From Thermodesulfovibrio sp. 3462-1 (lineage in GTDB: Bacteria; Nitrospirota; Thermodesulfovibrionia; Thermodesulfovibrionales; Thermodesulfovibrionaceae), in contig NZ_CP144374.1 of the NCBI RefSeq assembly GCF_040451425.1, forward strand, positions 558,001 through 622,000: 64,000 nt of DNA, written 5' to 3'. A program made the translations under genes and the position numbers. Each line of letters begins with the position of its first letter. Within the stretch, counting starts at the first letter, position 1. The notes under the pieces are model-generated. The model saw nothing but the letters and a program-made list of their open reading frames with translations. It was not told where the DNA came from and searched no databases. Shown here piece after piece: positions 19,383 to 31,179 of the stretch.

Positions 19383-20448
19383 TTATGCATTTGCGAAAAT
19401 CTCCAAATTGTGCACTTTTTGTGCAGTTGATTTTTGTCCGAGCACACTATCCAGCACATCCACCGCTTTAATTTTATGGCTTGGTGCAAGTGAGAATACC
19501 TTAAGGTCATGGTCAGTGTTTTATGGCCTAAAAGTTCTTTTACAGTTGTTAGATCAACCCCTGCCATAACAAGGTGAGAAGCGAATGTATGCCTTAGATC
19601 ATGGAATCTAAAGTCTTGAATCTTTGCTCTTCTACATGCAGAAGCAAAGGATCGCTTAACATCCTGGTAAGGCTTACCAGTTGCAGGATCATAGAATACG
19701 TAAGGTGTATCAAGCCGTCTTAAAAGTCCATTAAAAGTTATTCTAAGAGTATCATTTATTGGTATCTCCCTTCTTTCACCATTCTTTGTTTTATCAAGGA
19801 AGATAAAACCATGCTTCAGATCAACTTGATCCCACTTAAGGTTAAGAAATTCGCTCTTACGCATACCAGTATTTAGAGCACATATCACAATAGGCCTCAG
19901 GTGAGGATCACAAGCATTGATAAGGGTTTGACACTCTTCTTTGGATAAGAATCGTAAACGTCTATTGTTTTCTTGTAAGAATTTAACTTCCTTACACGCT
20001 TCAAGGTCTCTTCTTCTACCATGTCCCATTCTACAGCCTTTGTAAACATGTGCTTTATTGTGGCAAGCCATCGGTTACAGGTTGCAGGCTTGTTACCTTT
20101 TTGCAATATTTCAGTTTGGTATTGTTCTAAGAGCATTGAACTGAAACGCCTAAGAGGTAGGTTACCAAAAACTTCGTTTAACTGGTTAATGATGTATTTC
20201 TTACTCTTAAAACATCTTTGCCTCTCTGCCCATTTTGAGTATTACTCAGCAATTTCATTGAAAGTATGGTTTGCGATATGTTTTATCTCAGGTTGTTTGC
20301 CTTCTTTTATGGATTGCCTTTTTTTAATAAGCAAAGCCTCAGCGTCTTTAAATTTTGTAGAGCCTGATGATTCCCTGATAATCCTTCCATCAAGGCCAGC
20401 ATAATGAATCCAATAAATATTCCAACGCTTAAAGATTCCTTTTGCCAT
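19383..20448 (-). pseudogene. Decayed tyrosine recombinase (integrase) next to tRNA-Ala
   Basis: Once a phage-type integrase of about 350 residues. From ATG 20448 (MAKGIFKRWNIYW) the frame stops at TAA after FNEIAE (20242-20244), resumes as YSKWAERQR, shifts frame near 19985, and shifts again near 19490 where one base is missing after YSHL; the restored end would read LEIFANA with stop at 19383. Catalytic residues remain visible: ALNTGMRKSE (Arg), HDLRHTFASH (His, Arg), LLGHKTLTMTLRYSH (His, Tyr). The frame that runs on into the tRNA (ELRGVEPPTS) is an artefact of the second frameshift. Confidence 0.9.
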
Positions 20449-20484
20449 GTTTTGTTACTTTGTTTTTACTTTCTTTTCTAATCT

Positions 20485-20994
20485 TTACAATTTTTCTTTT
20501 TGGATAAAAAGTCCCTTATCAACTTTTGAGAAAAAGTCCTGGTAGTATTTTTCATCATCAATTTGTTTCACCTCCATAATACCACCTCTTTGATCCAAAA
20601 CTTTTACCTGAAAATTGACACGGACACGAGATTGTTTGCCAAATTCACTTATATTTGCTGTGCATTCTATAATTTGGGCCTTTCTATATGGAGTTTCCCT
20701 GCCTCCAAACGCCACACCAAGTTGAACCCAAAATTCACTTGCTTTATCTGTAGCATCTAAAGTTTTTTCTGCAGTTAATAGACCAATATCTGGGACAGCA
20801 TTTTTTACAATAAAGCCATCATCCTGAAGCACATTAAGCATAGCTTTCATAACTATTTTGATATCATTGGTGTCAAATGTTCGAGTTTGAAATTCACGAA
20901 TTTGTAATTGTGTCTTTGGTGGAGTAATTTCTGTTGTAGCACAACCAAAAATAAATATGCTCATTATTACTGAAAATATCCAAAACTTCCTCAT
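20485..20994 (-). CDS. Lipoprotein of unknown function
   Basis: A 169-residue protein with a clear signal peptide and lipobox, IFGCA, so lipidated at Cys18 or thereabouts. The mature part is mixed alpha/beta with phrases TRTFDTNDIKIVMKAMLNVL, DDGFIV and LTAEKTLDATDK, which resemble periplasmic lipoproteins annotated with unknown function. A good GGGAGG lies upstream. Follows the other lipoprotein gene by 14 bp, so they are probably one operon. Confidence 0.65.
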   Translation of the reverse strand: MRKFWIFSVIMSIFIFGCATTEITPPKTQLQIREFQTRTFDTNDIKIVMKAMLNVLQDDGFIVKNAVPDIGLLTAEKTLDATDKASEFWVQLGVAFGGRETPYRKAQIIECTANISEFGKQSRVRVNFQVKVLDQRGGIMEVKQIDDEKYYQDFFSKVDKGLFIQKEKL

Positions 20995-21008
20995 ATTTTT
21001 ACCTCCCT

Positions 21009-21461
21009 TTAAAATTTGCTCGAATGGTATGAGAATGACTCTACTTTATTATCCTTACCAAATTTTATAATTACTGTGAGCGTTTTCTGTGTAACACTGG
21101 CTGCTCCAGCTTCTCTTGAATAACCTCCACCTATCCCACCCAAAATAAGTGTTGTTTCGGGAATCCCGCCTGCTCCTATCCCACCTCCTATACCACCACT
21201 GTCTTTTGAATATGATGCCTCGGTAGCGATTTTATCATAAACCCACGTTTCTTTACCTTCGCTATCTTTGGTCACAATGTTTGGGGAACCTAAAGCACTC
21301 ACAACATCTGCTTGGGACATTCCAATACGAATTTCTTTTTGAACGATGCCTAAAGTTATCTCTCTTTCTTGAGATGAAGATAAGTTTTTTTGATGCTGAA
21401 TAGGCGTCATACAACCATAAAATAAAGTTGAAAATACTAAACATAGAATTTGCCAAGACAT
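21009..21461 (-). CDS. BamE/SmpA-like lipoprotein
   Basis: From ATG 21461 the protein starts SWQILCLVFSTLFYGC, a signal peptide with lipobox. The mature part has a BamE-like GMSQADVVSALGSPNIVTKDSEG-type fold core (key residues G-M-S-x2-D-V-x2-ALGSPN) and a glycine-rich loop SGGIGGGIGAGG, ending in strands TLTVIIKFG. An in-frame ATG at 21500 with a stronger ribosome-binding site (GGAGGGG) would add MARGIYRRGNTKW, which looks like the start of an integrase and not of a lipoprotein. It might still be the real start, giving a long basic n-region. Confidence 0.6.
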   Translation of the reverse strand: MSWQILCLVFSTLFYGCMTPIQHQKNLSSSQEREITLGIVQKEIRIGMSQADVVSALGSPNIVTKDSEGKETWVYDKIATEASYSKDSGGIGGGIGAGGIPETTLILGGIGGGYSREAGAASVTQKTLTVIIKFGKDNKVESFSYHSSKF

Positions 21462-24062
21462 CCACTTGGTATTACCTCTTCGATAAATCCCTCTTGCCAT
21501 GTTTTTCCCCTCCTTTTTTTCTAATTCTTTAATGAAAGACTTAATCTCAAAATTGTTTCAATTCCTCATAGGTAGGCTCGCAAACATCTAAAAAGTACAA
21601 TTGGGTAGTTTATTCTATTATTAGTTTCAATTCCTCATAGGTAGGCTCGCAAACGAAGCACAGCTGAGGTGCTATCTCAACTGCTGGGATTGTTTCAATT
21701 CCTCATAGGTAGGCTCGCAAACGAGGGAAAGGTTCTTAACCAGGAAGAGCTGGAGGCGTTTCAATTCCTCATAGGTAGGCTCGCAATATGCAAAAAATTG
21801 TCTCTTCCAACCCACCGATGGAGTTTCAATTCCTCATAGGTAGGCTCGCAATTTGTATCTAATGGTAGTGGTAATCGCATTGTGAATGGTTTCAATTCCT
21901 CATAGGTAGGCTCGCAATCATAGCACTTCATCACCACCTCACTATAGGAATTGACCGTTTCAATTCCTCATAGGTAGGCTCGCAAACGAAGCACAGCTGA
22001 GGTGCTATCTCAACTGCTGGGATTGTTTCAATTCCTCATAGGTAGGCTCGCAATTCATGAGTGATGAGCTAAATAACAATAGCAACGCCGTGTTTCAATT
22101 CCTCATAGGTAGGCTCGCAATTCCTCCTGGATTTTTTCTTTCCCCCCGAGTCTTTCTGTGTTTCAATTCCTCATAGGTAGGCTCGCAAACAAAAATGAAA
22201 TTTGAAGAAATCATTAAAAATTTAATGTTTCAATTCCTCATAGGTAGGCTCGCAAACTCGTCGAATGGCCTGGGGGAGACTGGAACTGTGCAAGTAGTTT
22301 CAATTCCTCATAGGTAGGCTCGCAATTCAACAAATGAGTAGTAGATGGAAAAATTGCTTTACCAGTTTCAATTCCTCATAGGTAGGCTCGCAATAGGAGA
22401 TATGAGAGAAGGGGGAACGTATTTATCTCCACGTTTCAATTCCTCATAGGTAGGCTCGCAATCCAGCCTCCAAAGGAGGCTTTGGGAGGGTCAGTTGTAG
22501 TTTCAATTCCTCATAGGTAGGCTCGCAATCGGCCAATTTTATATGGCCCTCCAAAAATTAAAAGCTGAGTTTCAATTCCTCATAGGTAGGCTCGCAAACA
22601 TATAAACTCCATTCTTTAAAGCACTTGCCCAATCACGTTTCAATTCCTCATAGGTAGGCTCGCAAATTGAGCCAAGAAACAGGTATTCCAATCCCTGACC
22701 TGAGTTTCAATTCCTCATAGGTAGGCTCGCAAACCTGGGAAGAACTTCACCCTCGCTATTTACGGGGGTAGTTTCAATTCCTCATAGGTAGGCTCGCAAA
22801 TTTATTGAGTTCAGTATTTCCTGTATGTCTGAAGTATGTTTCAATTCCTCATAGGTAGGCTCGCAAATCATCTTTTATTTCTTTTCCTAAAGCTTCCAAT
22901 TCTTGTTTCAATTCCTCATAGGTAGGCTCGCAATGCTGTTGACTCTTTAGCTTTTTCAAATTCTGTATTATCCTGTTTCAATTCCTCATAGGTAGGCTCG
23001 CAATGTTGGAATATCCGTGCTTTCACGGATATCCCATTTAGTTTCAATTCCTCATAGGTAGGCTCGCAATGAAATGTAATAATTCCCCGCCAAAGGCGGA
23101 GATGTAATGTTTCAATTCCTCATAGGTAGGCTCGCAAACACTCCTGCTCCTGATCCTGTGGCTTAGTAGAAACTGGTTTCAATTCCTCATAGGTAGGCTC
23201 GCAAACTTGTTTGATGGGGTCTGCTGGACCCCAAACAACTGCGTTTCAATTCCTCATAGGTAGGCTCGCAAACTTGGACAGCTATCCTGTGTGTTTATTC
23301 TCATAGGTACGTTTCAATTCCTCATAGGTAGGCTCGCAAACTCAACAGAGATGAGGTATGGATAGGCTTGGTAGTCTCGGTTTCAATTCCTCATAGGTAG
23401 GCTCGCAAACGACAAATGATGTATGCTGTATTTTCCTATCTTTTCTGCGTTTCAATTCCTCATAGGTAGGCTCGCAATAACAGTAGTTCCATCATCAATA
23501 GCATCCTGAAGTCCATGTTTCAATTCCTCATAGGTAGGCTCGCAAACGGCTTAAAAAGGCTAAAGATGCCAATGCCTGGGTAAGTTTCAATTCCTCATAG
23601 GTAGGCTCGCAAACAAAGTAGAAAGCGACAAGTGTATTAAATGAGTTAGGGTTTCAATTCCTCATAGGTAGGCTCGCAAACCAACTATCTTGAAACAAAA
23701 ATCCCTGTTCAATCTCCAGTTTCAATTCCTCATAGGTAGGCTCGCAAACCCATGATATCCACTACTTTATCCGAGGCAAATTTTATAGTTTCAATTCCTC
23801 ATAGGTAGGCTCGCAAACTCCAGAAGTGGCATAGATTGTAGAATTAAACTGAAAATACGTTTCAATTCCTCATAGGTAGGCTCGCAAACTCCCGCCGTAA
23901 TGGCTTTTGCTACAGCTTTTGATGCCGGTTTCAATTCCTCATAGGTAGGCTCGCAAACCTCTCAGTTGAAGTGGCAGTGTGCCCTTCTGGCCAGGTTTCA
24001 ATTCCTCATAGGTAGGCTCGCAAACGGGGCTATGCCCCTATGATCCAGAGTACCCAAAGAGA

Positions 24063-24290
24063 GTTTCAATTCCTCATAGGTAGGCTCGCAATTTCCATAC
24101 ATCCCATGTTACTGAAACACCTATCCAAGTTTCAATTCCTCATAGGTAGGCTCGCAATTTCCATACATCCCATGTTACTGAAACACCTATCCAAGTTTCA
24201 ATTCCTCATAGGTAGGCTCGCAATTTCCATACATCCCATGTTACTGAAACACCTATCCAAGTTTCAATTCCTCATAGGTAGGCTCGCAAT
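24063..24290 (-). repeat. Three tandem identical repeat-spacer units
   Basis: The spacer beginning TTTCCATACATCCCATG occurs three times in a row, between repeats starting at 24063, 24129, 24195 and 24261. Slippage or unequal recombination within the array explains it more simply than three acquisitions of the same sequence. Confidence 0.95.
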
Positions 24291-26470
24291 CGTAGTCAGA
24301 ATATATCCTTTTTTGCTGAAAAATCTGTTTCAATTCCTCATAGGTAGGCTCGCAAAATAATAGGGTATTTTGACCCCACCATAAGGCATGGTAGTTTCAA
24401 TTCCTCATAGGTAGGCTCGCAACATATCCACTCCAAGATGTCTGTGATACTCGAAAAAGGTTTCAATTCCTCATAGGTAGGCTCGCAAATCAAACCCTGT
24501 ATCCTCTACAACGGCAACGGATACCCAGTTTCAATTCCTCATAGGTAGGCTCGCAAATGTACTTCTAAAGTGGCAGAAAGGACTGTTGATAAGAGTTTCA
24601 ATTCCTCATAGGTAGGCTCGCAAATGTGTTCAAAATGTTGGATACAACTCCACCAACTCCAAGTTTCAATTCCTCATAGGTAGGCTCGCAATTTCTTGCA
24701 AGCTGAACCAATTTTGGATTAGCAAACAGGTTTCAATTCCTCATAGGTAGGCTCGCAATCATAGCACTTCATCACCACCTCACTATAGGAATTGACCGTT
24801 TCAATTCCTCATAGGTAGGCTCGCAATACGTTTAGACAGCCCTCTTCCTGTATTTCCACAACTGTTTCAATTCCTCATAGGTAGGCTCGCAATATATACA
24901 ATAAGAAAAGCGGCAAATTGGCTGTCTTCTCAATAGTTTCAATTCCTCATAGGTAGGCTCGCAATGGGGGCCCTATACATAGACATAGAGGGGGGAGGCG
25001 CGTTTCAATTCCTCATAGGTAGGCTCGCAATTGGCAATATGGATGGCAGTGTCAACCGCGGCAAAAGAGGTTTCAATTCCTCATAGGTAGGCTCGCAATG
25101 TCCATAAAAGTTAGGTTTTGCTTCCCAAAAATTGGGTTTCAATTCCTCATAGGTAGGCTCGCAATTCCGCAGCTTAAAAAGGAGGTGCGAGGATGTATTG
25201 TTAGGTTTCAATTCCTCATAGGTAGGCTCGCAATTAGGGTACTCGAGAGAGCATTCCCTGAGAAACCCCGGTTTCAATTCCTCATAGGTAGGCTCGCAAT
25301 CCTCCAAATTCTAATGCATTCAACTGTTTCCGCTTTAAGTTTCAATTCCTCATAGGTAGGCTCGCAATTAATCAGACTCTAACTCGTTTAGTAGGGCATT
25401 GGTTGTTTCAATTCCTCATAGGTAGGCTCGCAATCCATCTGGGAAGACCTCTCCCGGAGGGATTTCACAAGTTTCAATTCCTCATAGGTAGGCTCGCAAT
25501 CGGTATTTGATTGCATCCGTATATGTTCCGCATACAGGGTTTCAATTCCTCATAGGTAGGCTCGCAATTTTATAAGAATGTGAAAGCAGTAGATATACTT
25601 CTGTAGTTTCAATTCCTCATAGGTAGGCTCGCAATATGTAGATGTGAATCTGAGTCAACTTACCAGCATGGGTTTCAATTCCTCATAGGTAGGCTCGCAA
25701 TCTATATAACAACACTGATAATACTACTCCTGCATGGGTTTCAATTCCTCATAGGTAGGCTCGCAATCCTGTCTTTAGAGTTACATAGTTTGTTCCCGGG
25801 GAAAGTTTCAATTCCTCATAGGTAGGCTCGCAATGGAAAATGCCCGCAACACCAACAATTTCAGGAAGCAGTTTCAATTCCTCATAGGTAGGCTCGCAAT
25901 GAAATATGCCAGTTTTTTATGACGAAGGGTCCTGGAGTTTCAATTCCTCATAGGTAGGCTCGCAATGCAATGAGATCCCTGTATTTGTTTTGACCCAGGA
26001 TTGGTTTCAATTCCTCATAGGTAGGCTCGCAATTGGCAATATGGATGGCAGTGTCAACCGCGGCAAAAGAGGTTTCAATTCCTCATAGGTAGGCTCGCAA
26101 TTTCTCTAGGAGTAGTTATATTACTTGCAACCCTCCCAGTTTCAATTCCTCATAGGTAGGCTCGCAATGGTTATTACAGTTAGAGGAAACTGGATTGTAT
26201 ATTTGTTTCAATTCCTCATAGGTAGGCTCGCAATAAAGAATCTGGAGAAAAAAGCGGGTACGAGATACTGGTTTCAATTCCTCATAGGTAGGCTCGCAAT
26301 TTACCTCCCTTTGGCTTATTGTCGGTAAACAGATCAGGTTTCAATTCCTCATAGGTAGGCTCGCAATGTCTCAAATAACTGGAAAGCACCTTATCCATCA
26401 GATGTTTCAATTCCTCATAGGTAGGCTCGCAATGCTATTAACTGTAGTAGCTTTTCAGTCTGTTCTGCTT

Positions 26471-27432
26471 GTTTCAATCCCTCATAGGTAGGCTCGCAAT
26501 CAGGGGAGCTTACCCCTGAACAGAAAGAAAAACTCCGTTTCAATCCCTCATAGGTAGGCTCGCAATTCCGTGCTAATTCTTTACATCTCCCGAGAAGTAG
26601 AGTGTTTCAATCCCTCATAGGTAGGCTCGCAATTTGTTAATGGAAGGAATTCCAAGACTTCCGTACTTTCGTTTCAATCCCTCATAGGTAGGCTCGCAAT
26701 GTCACCGTCGGGGGTAAAGCTGATCGACAGCGTTGGTTTCAATCCCTCATAGGTAGGCTCGCAATAAATTAAAGGGGGTAAAGATGAAAATTAGAGAATT
26801 GAGTTTCAATCCCTCATAGGTAGGCTCGCAATAAAGTAAGAAGTGGACTGAAGAGGATGTCAGGAAGAGTTTCAATCCCTCATAGGTAGGCTCGCAATAT
26901 ACAGTGTCCGTCGGGGCAAACAGTATCTGGTCCAGGTTTCAATCCCTCATAGGTAGGCTCGCAATCTGCTTGGTTTTACGGGGCTTGTAAAGTTTGTAAA
27001 AGTTTCAATCCCTCATAGGTAGGCTCGCAATCCAGAAGTGATTACCTGAGAAAACTTATCTTTCCATAGTTTCAATCCCTCATAGGTAGGCTCGCAATCT
27101 TTTTTTATTCTAATTTTATTTTAATTTATTTTGTAGTTTCAATCCCTCATAGGTAGGCTCGCAATAGCAGCCAGAGGATTTTCTCCGGGTAGCTCAGAAT
27201 AGTTTCAATCCCTCATAGGTAGGCTCGCAATTGTCTTTCACAAGTAGTGATTCCCCAGGCTTAGCCGTGTTTCAATCCCTCATAGGTAGGCTCGCAATTT
27301 TTATGCCGTGGCCACCAAGGCCATGGCAACATATTGTTTCAATCCCTCATAGGTAGGCTCGCAATCAACTTAAAGAACTTCCAGCACCACCAACTAAACC
27401 AGGTTTCAATCCCTCATAGGTAGGCTCGCAAT
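26471..27432 (-). repeat. Block of 15 variant CRISPR repeats
   Basis: Fifteen consecutive repeats (first at 26471, last at 27403) carry GTTTCAATCCC instead of GTTTCAATTCC. All repeats counted on either side have the T form. Spacers in the block are of normal length and unique. Confidence 0.95.
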
Positions 27433-29409
27433 TTAGTGAGTTGGGAAGGGTGAAGCAACAGAATGGGCGTTTCAATTCCTCATAGGTAGGCTCGCAATAA
27501 GATAAAAACAGTCAGGGTCAACCTGCCTGTTGAAATGTTTCAATTCCTCATAGGTAGGCTCGCAATGAATTATTCTTCTTGCTCCAGACTGGCAGTTATC
27601 TCTATGTTTCAATTCCTCATAGGTAGGCTCGCAATACAGCTGAGCAAGTAGTTAAAATTATTGGGCTTCCAGGTTTCAATTCCTCATAGGTAGGCTCGCA
27701 ATAAGCTATGGGAACTGCTCTGTGCTTTGCTATTTTTCATAGTTTCAATTCCTCATAGGTAGGCTCGCAATAAAAATTCCATAAATCTTGTAGTTCTGTT
27801 TCTTCGAGTTTCAATTCCTCATAGGTAGGCTCGCAATGAATACAAAACCTTACCTACCATTTTACACAGGAAAGTTTCAATTCCTCATAGGTAGGCTCGC
27901 AATAAGGATATTTTGTTAAAGTGGCAAAAGAGCATGTTGAGTTTCAATTCCTCATAGGTAGGCTCGCAATTAAATAACTGATTATCGTGTTCCTCATGAG
28001 GAAAAAGTTTCAATTCCTCATAGGTAGGCTCGCAATCTTGCTCCTGATCCTGGGGCTGAGTAGAAATAGTTAGTTTCAATTCCTCATAGGTAGGCTCGCA
28101 ATTCCAAGCTAAAAAGCTTCATAGTTTCAGGCAAAGAGAGTTTCAATTCCTCATAGGTAGGCTCGCAATCAGCAAGTTTTTGTAAAACCAGAGCCTGACC
28201 TCTACTGTTTCAATTCCTCATAGGTAGGCTCGCAATGAATACAAAACCTTACCTACCATTTTACACAGGAAAGTTTCAATTCCTCATAGGTAGGCTCGCA
28301 ATTTTTAGACGAATTAATTCATGAGCTTATTGAAGAAATGTTTCAATTCCTCATAGGTAGGCTCGCAATTTTACCATAGGGTGGGAACGCTTCTATGGGG
28401 ACAAAGGTTTCAATTCCTCATAGGTAGGCTCGCAATTTGGGATATTATTCAAATGGCAAAAGAATTTACTTGTGTTTCAATTCCTCATAGGTAGGCTCGC
28501 AATTCAAAAAGTCAGAATTGCCGCAGAGAACAGACTAAGAGGTTTCAATTCCTCATAGGTAGGCTCGCAATACATTTCAAATCCCGCTTTTGCGATTGAG
28601 TTCGCCAGTTTCAATTCCTCATAGGTAGGCTCGCAATTCATTTTCCTGATGTTGATAACAAGACATTAGATGCATGTTTCAATTCCTCATAGGTAGGCTC
28701 GCAATTTCTTATACAAATATTTAAAAATTAAACTTGAAAAAAGTTTCAATTCCTCATAGGTAGGCTCGCAATAAGATTGAGAATGTTGGTAATGTAAATT
28801 TGAATGATTAGTTTCAATTCCTCATAGGTAGGCTCGCAATTCCCTACAAATCTTTCTCAAAAAATACAGAAAAGAGTTTCAATTCCTCATAGGTAGGCTC
28901 GCAATTGGTAATTGGTATGCATTGCCTCGCAAGATTGAGGAGTTTCAATTCCTCATAGGTAGGCTCGCAATTTTGTCATTGAAAATATTTTTTTTATCTC
29001 TATTGGGTTTCAATTCCTCATAGGTAGGCTCGCAATAATTTTAACAAAATGGCAAAGGCAGCAATTAGTTCGGTTTCAATTCCTCATAGGTAGGCTCGCA
29101 ATAGTTAATATTTAGTAGCAACAGATGTTAAAAATGAGTGTTTCAATTCCTCATAGGTAGGCTCGCAATCTTGTCAAGCAATAAATCATCATCAATGTAT
29201 TTTTTGGTTTCAATTCCTCATAGGTAGGCTCGCAATAGTTAATATTTAGTAGCAACAGATGTTAAAAATGAGTGTTTCAATTCCTCATAGGTAGGCTCGC
29301 AATAGGTAGACCCCGAAAAACTATCAGAAATTTCTGAGAAGGGTTTCAATTCCTCATAGGTAGGCTCGCAATGAGGAGAAACTTTGGAGCTTATACTTTA
29401 CCGTGTCTA

Positions 29410-29839
29410 GTTTCAATTCCTCATAGGTAGGCTCGCAATGCATAGAAGGTGTCAAAGTCCGATAGCAAAACTCTTGTTTCAATTCCTCATAGGTAGGCTC
29501 GCAATTGGCAGGGAGGAGGTGGTTATATTGAGAAAGATTCTTGTTTCAATTCCTCATAGGTAGGCTCGCAATATTATCAAATAGCAGAGGTTGACCTCAG
29601 AAATTATAGTTTCAATTCCTCATAGGTAGGCTCGCAATTTATCCCCCTTTGGCTTAAGGGCAGTAAACAGATCAGGTTTCAATTCCTCATAGGTAGGCTC
29701 GCAATCCAAAATCACCTTTGCCATAGTCTTCCTCCTTTTTTTGTTTCAATTCCTCATAGGTAGGCTCGCAATTTGTATTCCTCATGATTCATAAATACAG
29801 CTTTAGCCTGTTTCAATTCCTCATAGGTAGGCTCGCAAT
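29410..29839 (-). repeat. Duplicated array segment, copy 1 (six spacers)
   Basis: Seven repeats and six spacers (first spacer begins GCATAGAAGGTGTC, last ends CTTTAGCCT in plus-strand reading) are identical to 30750-31179. The offset is exactly 1340 bp, or 20 units. Confidence 0.95.
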
Positions 29840-30749
29840 AATGATGCACTGGCAGTTCCTCCGGGTTTTGTCTTAGTGTTTCAATTCCTCATAGGTAGGC
29901 TCGCAATTGAGACTACTGCCAACGGCATAAATTTCTTTTATGAGTTTCAATTCCTCATAGGTAGGCTCGCAATCCCTTCAACATCAACAATTTCAGCTTT
30001 CTGAAGCAGGTTTCAATTCCTCATAGGTAGGCTCGCAATTCAAGCCACATTTCTGTTTCAATTTTTCCGTATTGTCGTTTCAATTCCTCATAGGTAGGCT
30101 CGCAATCTACTTCAAACGAAAAACTTGAAAATAGCTATTTTCTGCGGTTTCAATTCCTCATAGGTAGGCTCGCAATTGAACGATGCTACTTTTTACCCCA
30201 AGCTCACTTATGTTGTGTTTCAATTCCTCATAGGTAGGCTCGCAATTATGCACAGGATAATAAGATGGCACAAGGAGAATTCGTTTCAATTCCTCATAGG
30301 TAGGCTCGCAATAAATTGATAAAGTTAATTCAATTTCTACGCCTCCAGTTTCAATTCCTCATAGGTAGGCTCGCAATTCTTGATGAGGCCAAGGAAAGAC
30401 TAAAGAGAAAATGTTTCAATTCCTCATAGGTAGGCTCGCAATTCTTCCTCAAAGAGTACAGAAAAGACAACGACTTATTTAGTTTCAATTCCTCATAGGT
30501 AGGCTCGCAATATATCTACAGTTACACCGCCAATGTCCTTATATACAAAACGTTTCAATTCCTCATAGGTAGGCTCGCAATTGGGAGGAGCTACCAGCAT
30601 CATTGCTCTTTTCCATTGTTTCAATTCCTCATAGGTAGGCTCGCAATTACTTTCATAAGATATACGGGGTCACAGAGAAGTTGTTTCAATTCCTCATAGG
30701 TAGGCTCGCAATACCCTGAGCGCGCGGAAGAATACGCAGAGTACAGGGT

Positions 30750-31179
30750 GTTTCAATTCCTCATAGGTAGGCTCGCAATGCATAGAAGGTGTCAAAGTCC
30801 GATAGCAAAACTCTTGTTTCAATTCCTCATAGGTAGGCTCGCAATTGGCAGGGAGGAGGTGGTTATATTGAGAAAGATTCTTGTTTCAATTCCTCATAGG
30901 TAGGCTCGCAATATTATCAAATAGCAGAGGTTGACCTCAGAAATTATAGTTTCAATTCCTCATAGGTAGGCTCGCAATTTATCCCCCTTTGGCTTAAGGG
31001 CAGTAAACAGATCAGGTTTCAATTCCTCATAGGTAGGCTCGCAATCCAAAATCACCTTTGCCATAGTCTTCCTCCTTTTTTTGTTTCAATTCCTCATAGG
31101 TAGGCTCGCAATTTGTATTCCTCATGATTCATAAATACAGCTTTAGCCTGTTTCAATTCCTCATAGGTAGGCTCGCAAT
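30750..31179 (-). repeat. Duplicated array segment, copy 2 (six spacers)
   Basis: Second copy of the block at 29410-29839. Spacers on both outer sides differ from those around the first copy, so the duplication covers only these six spacers. Confidence 0.95.

Noticed and set aside
22988-23040. Hairpin in a spacer (AATATCCGTGC then GCACGGATAT-like) as a possible regulatory element
   Set aside because: It is confined to one spacer of normal length and most simply reflects a terminator or stem in the source phage.
24040-28079. Open frames within the CRISPR array encoding repeated peptides such as FQFLIGRLA and CEPTYEELK
   Set aside because: They are translations of the CRISPR repeat on either strand; frame continuity comes only from unit lengths divisible by three.
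29706-29742. Ribosome-binding site plus ATG in a spacer (minus strand, AGGAGGAAGACTATGGC)
   Set aside because: Looks like the start of a captured phage gene; no frame continues past the spacer, so it is not a gene here.
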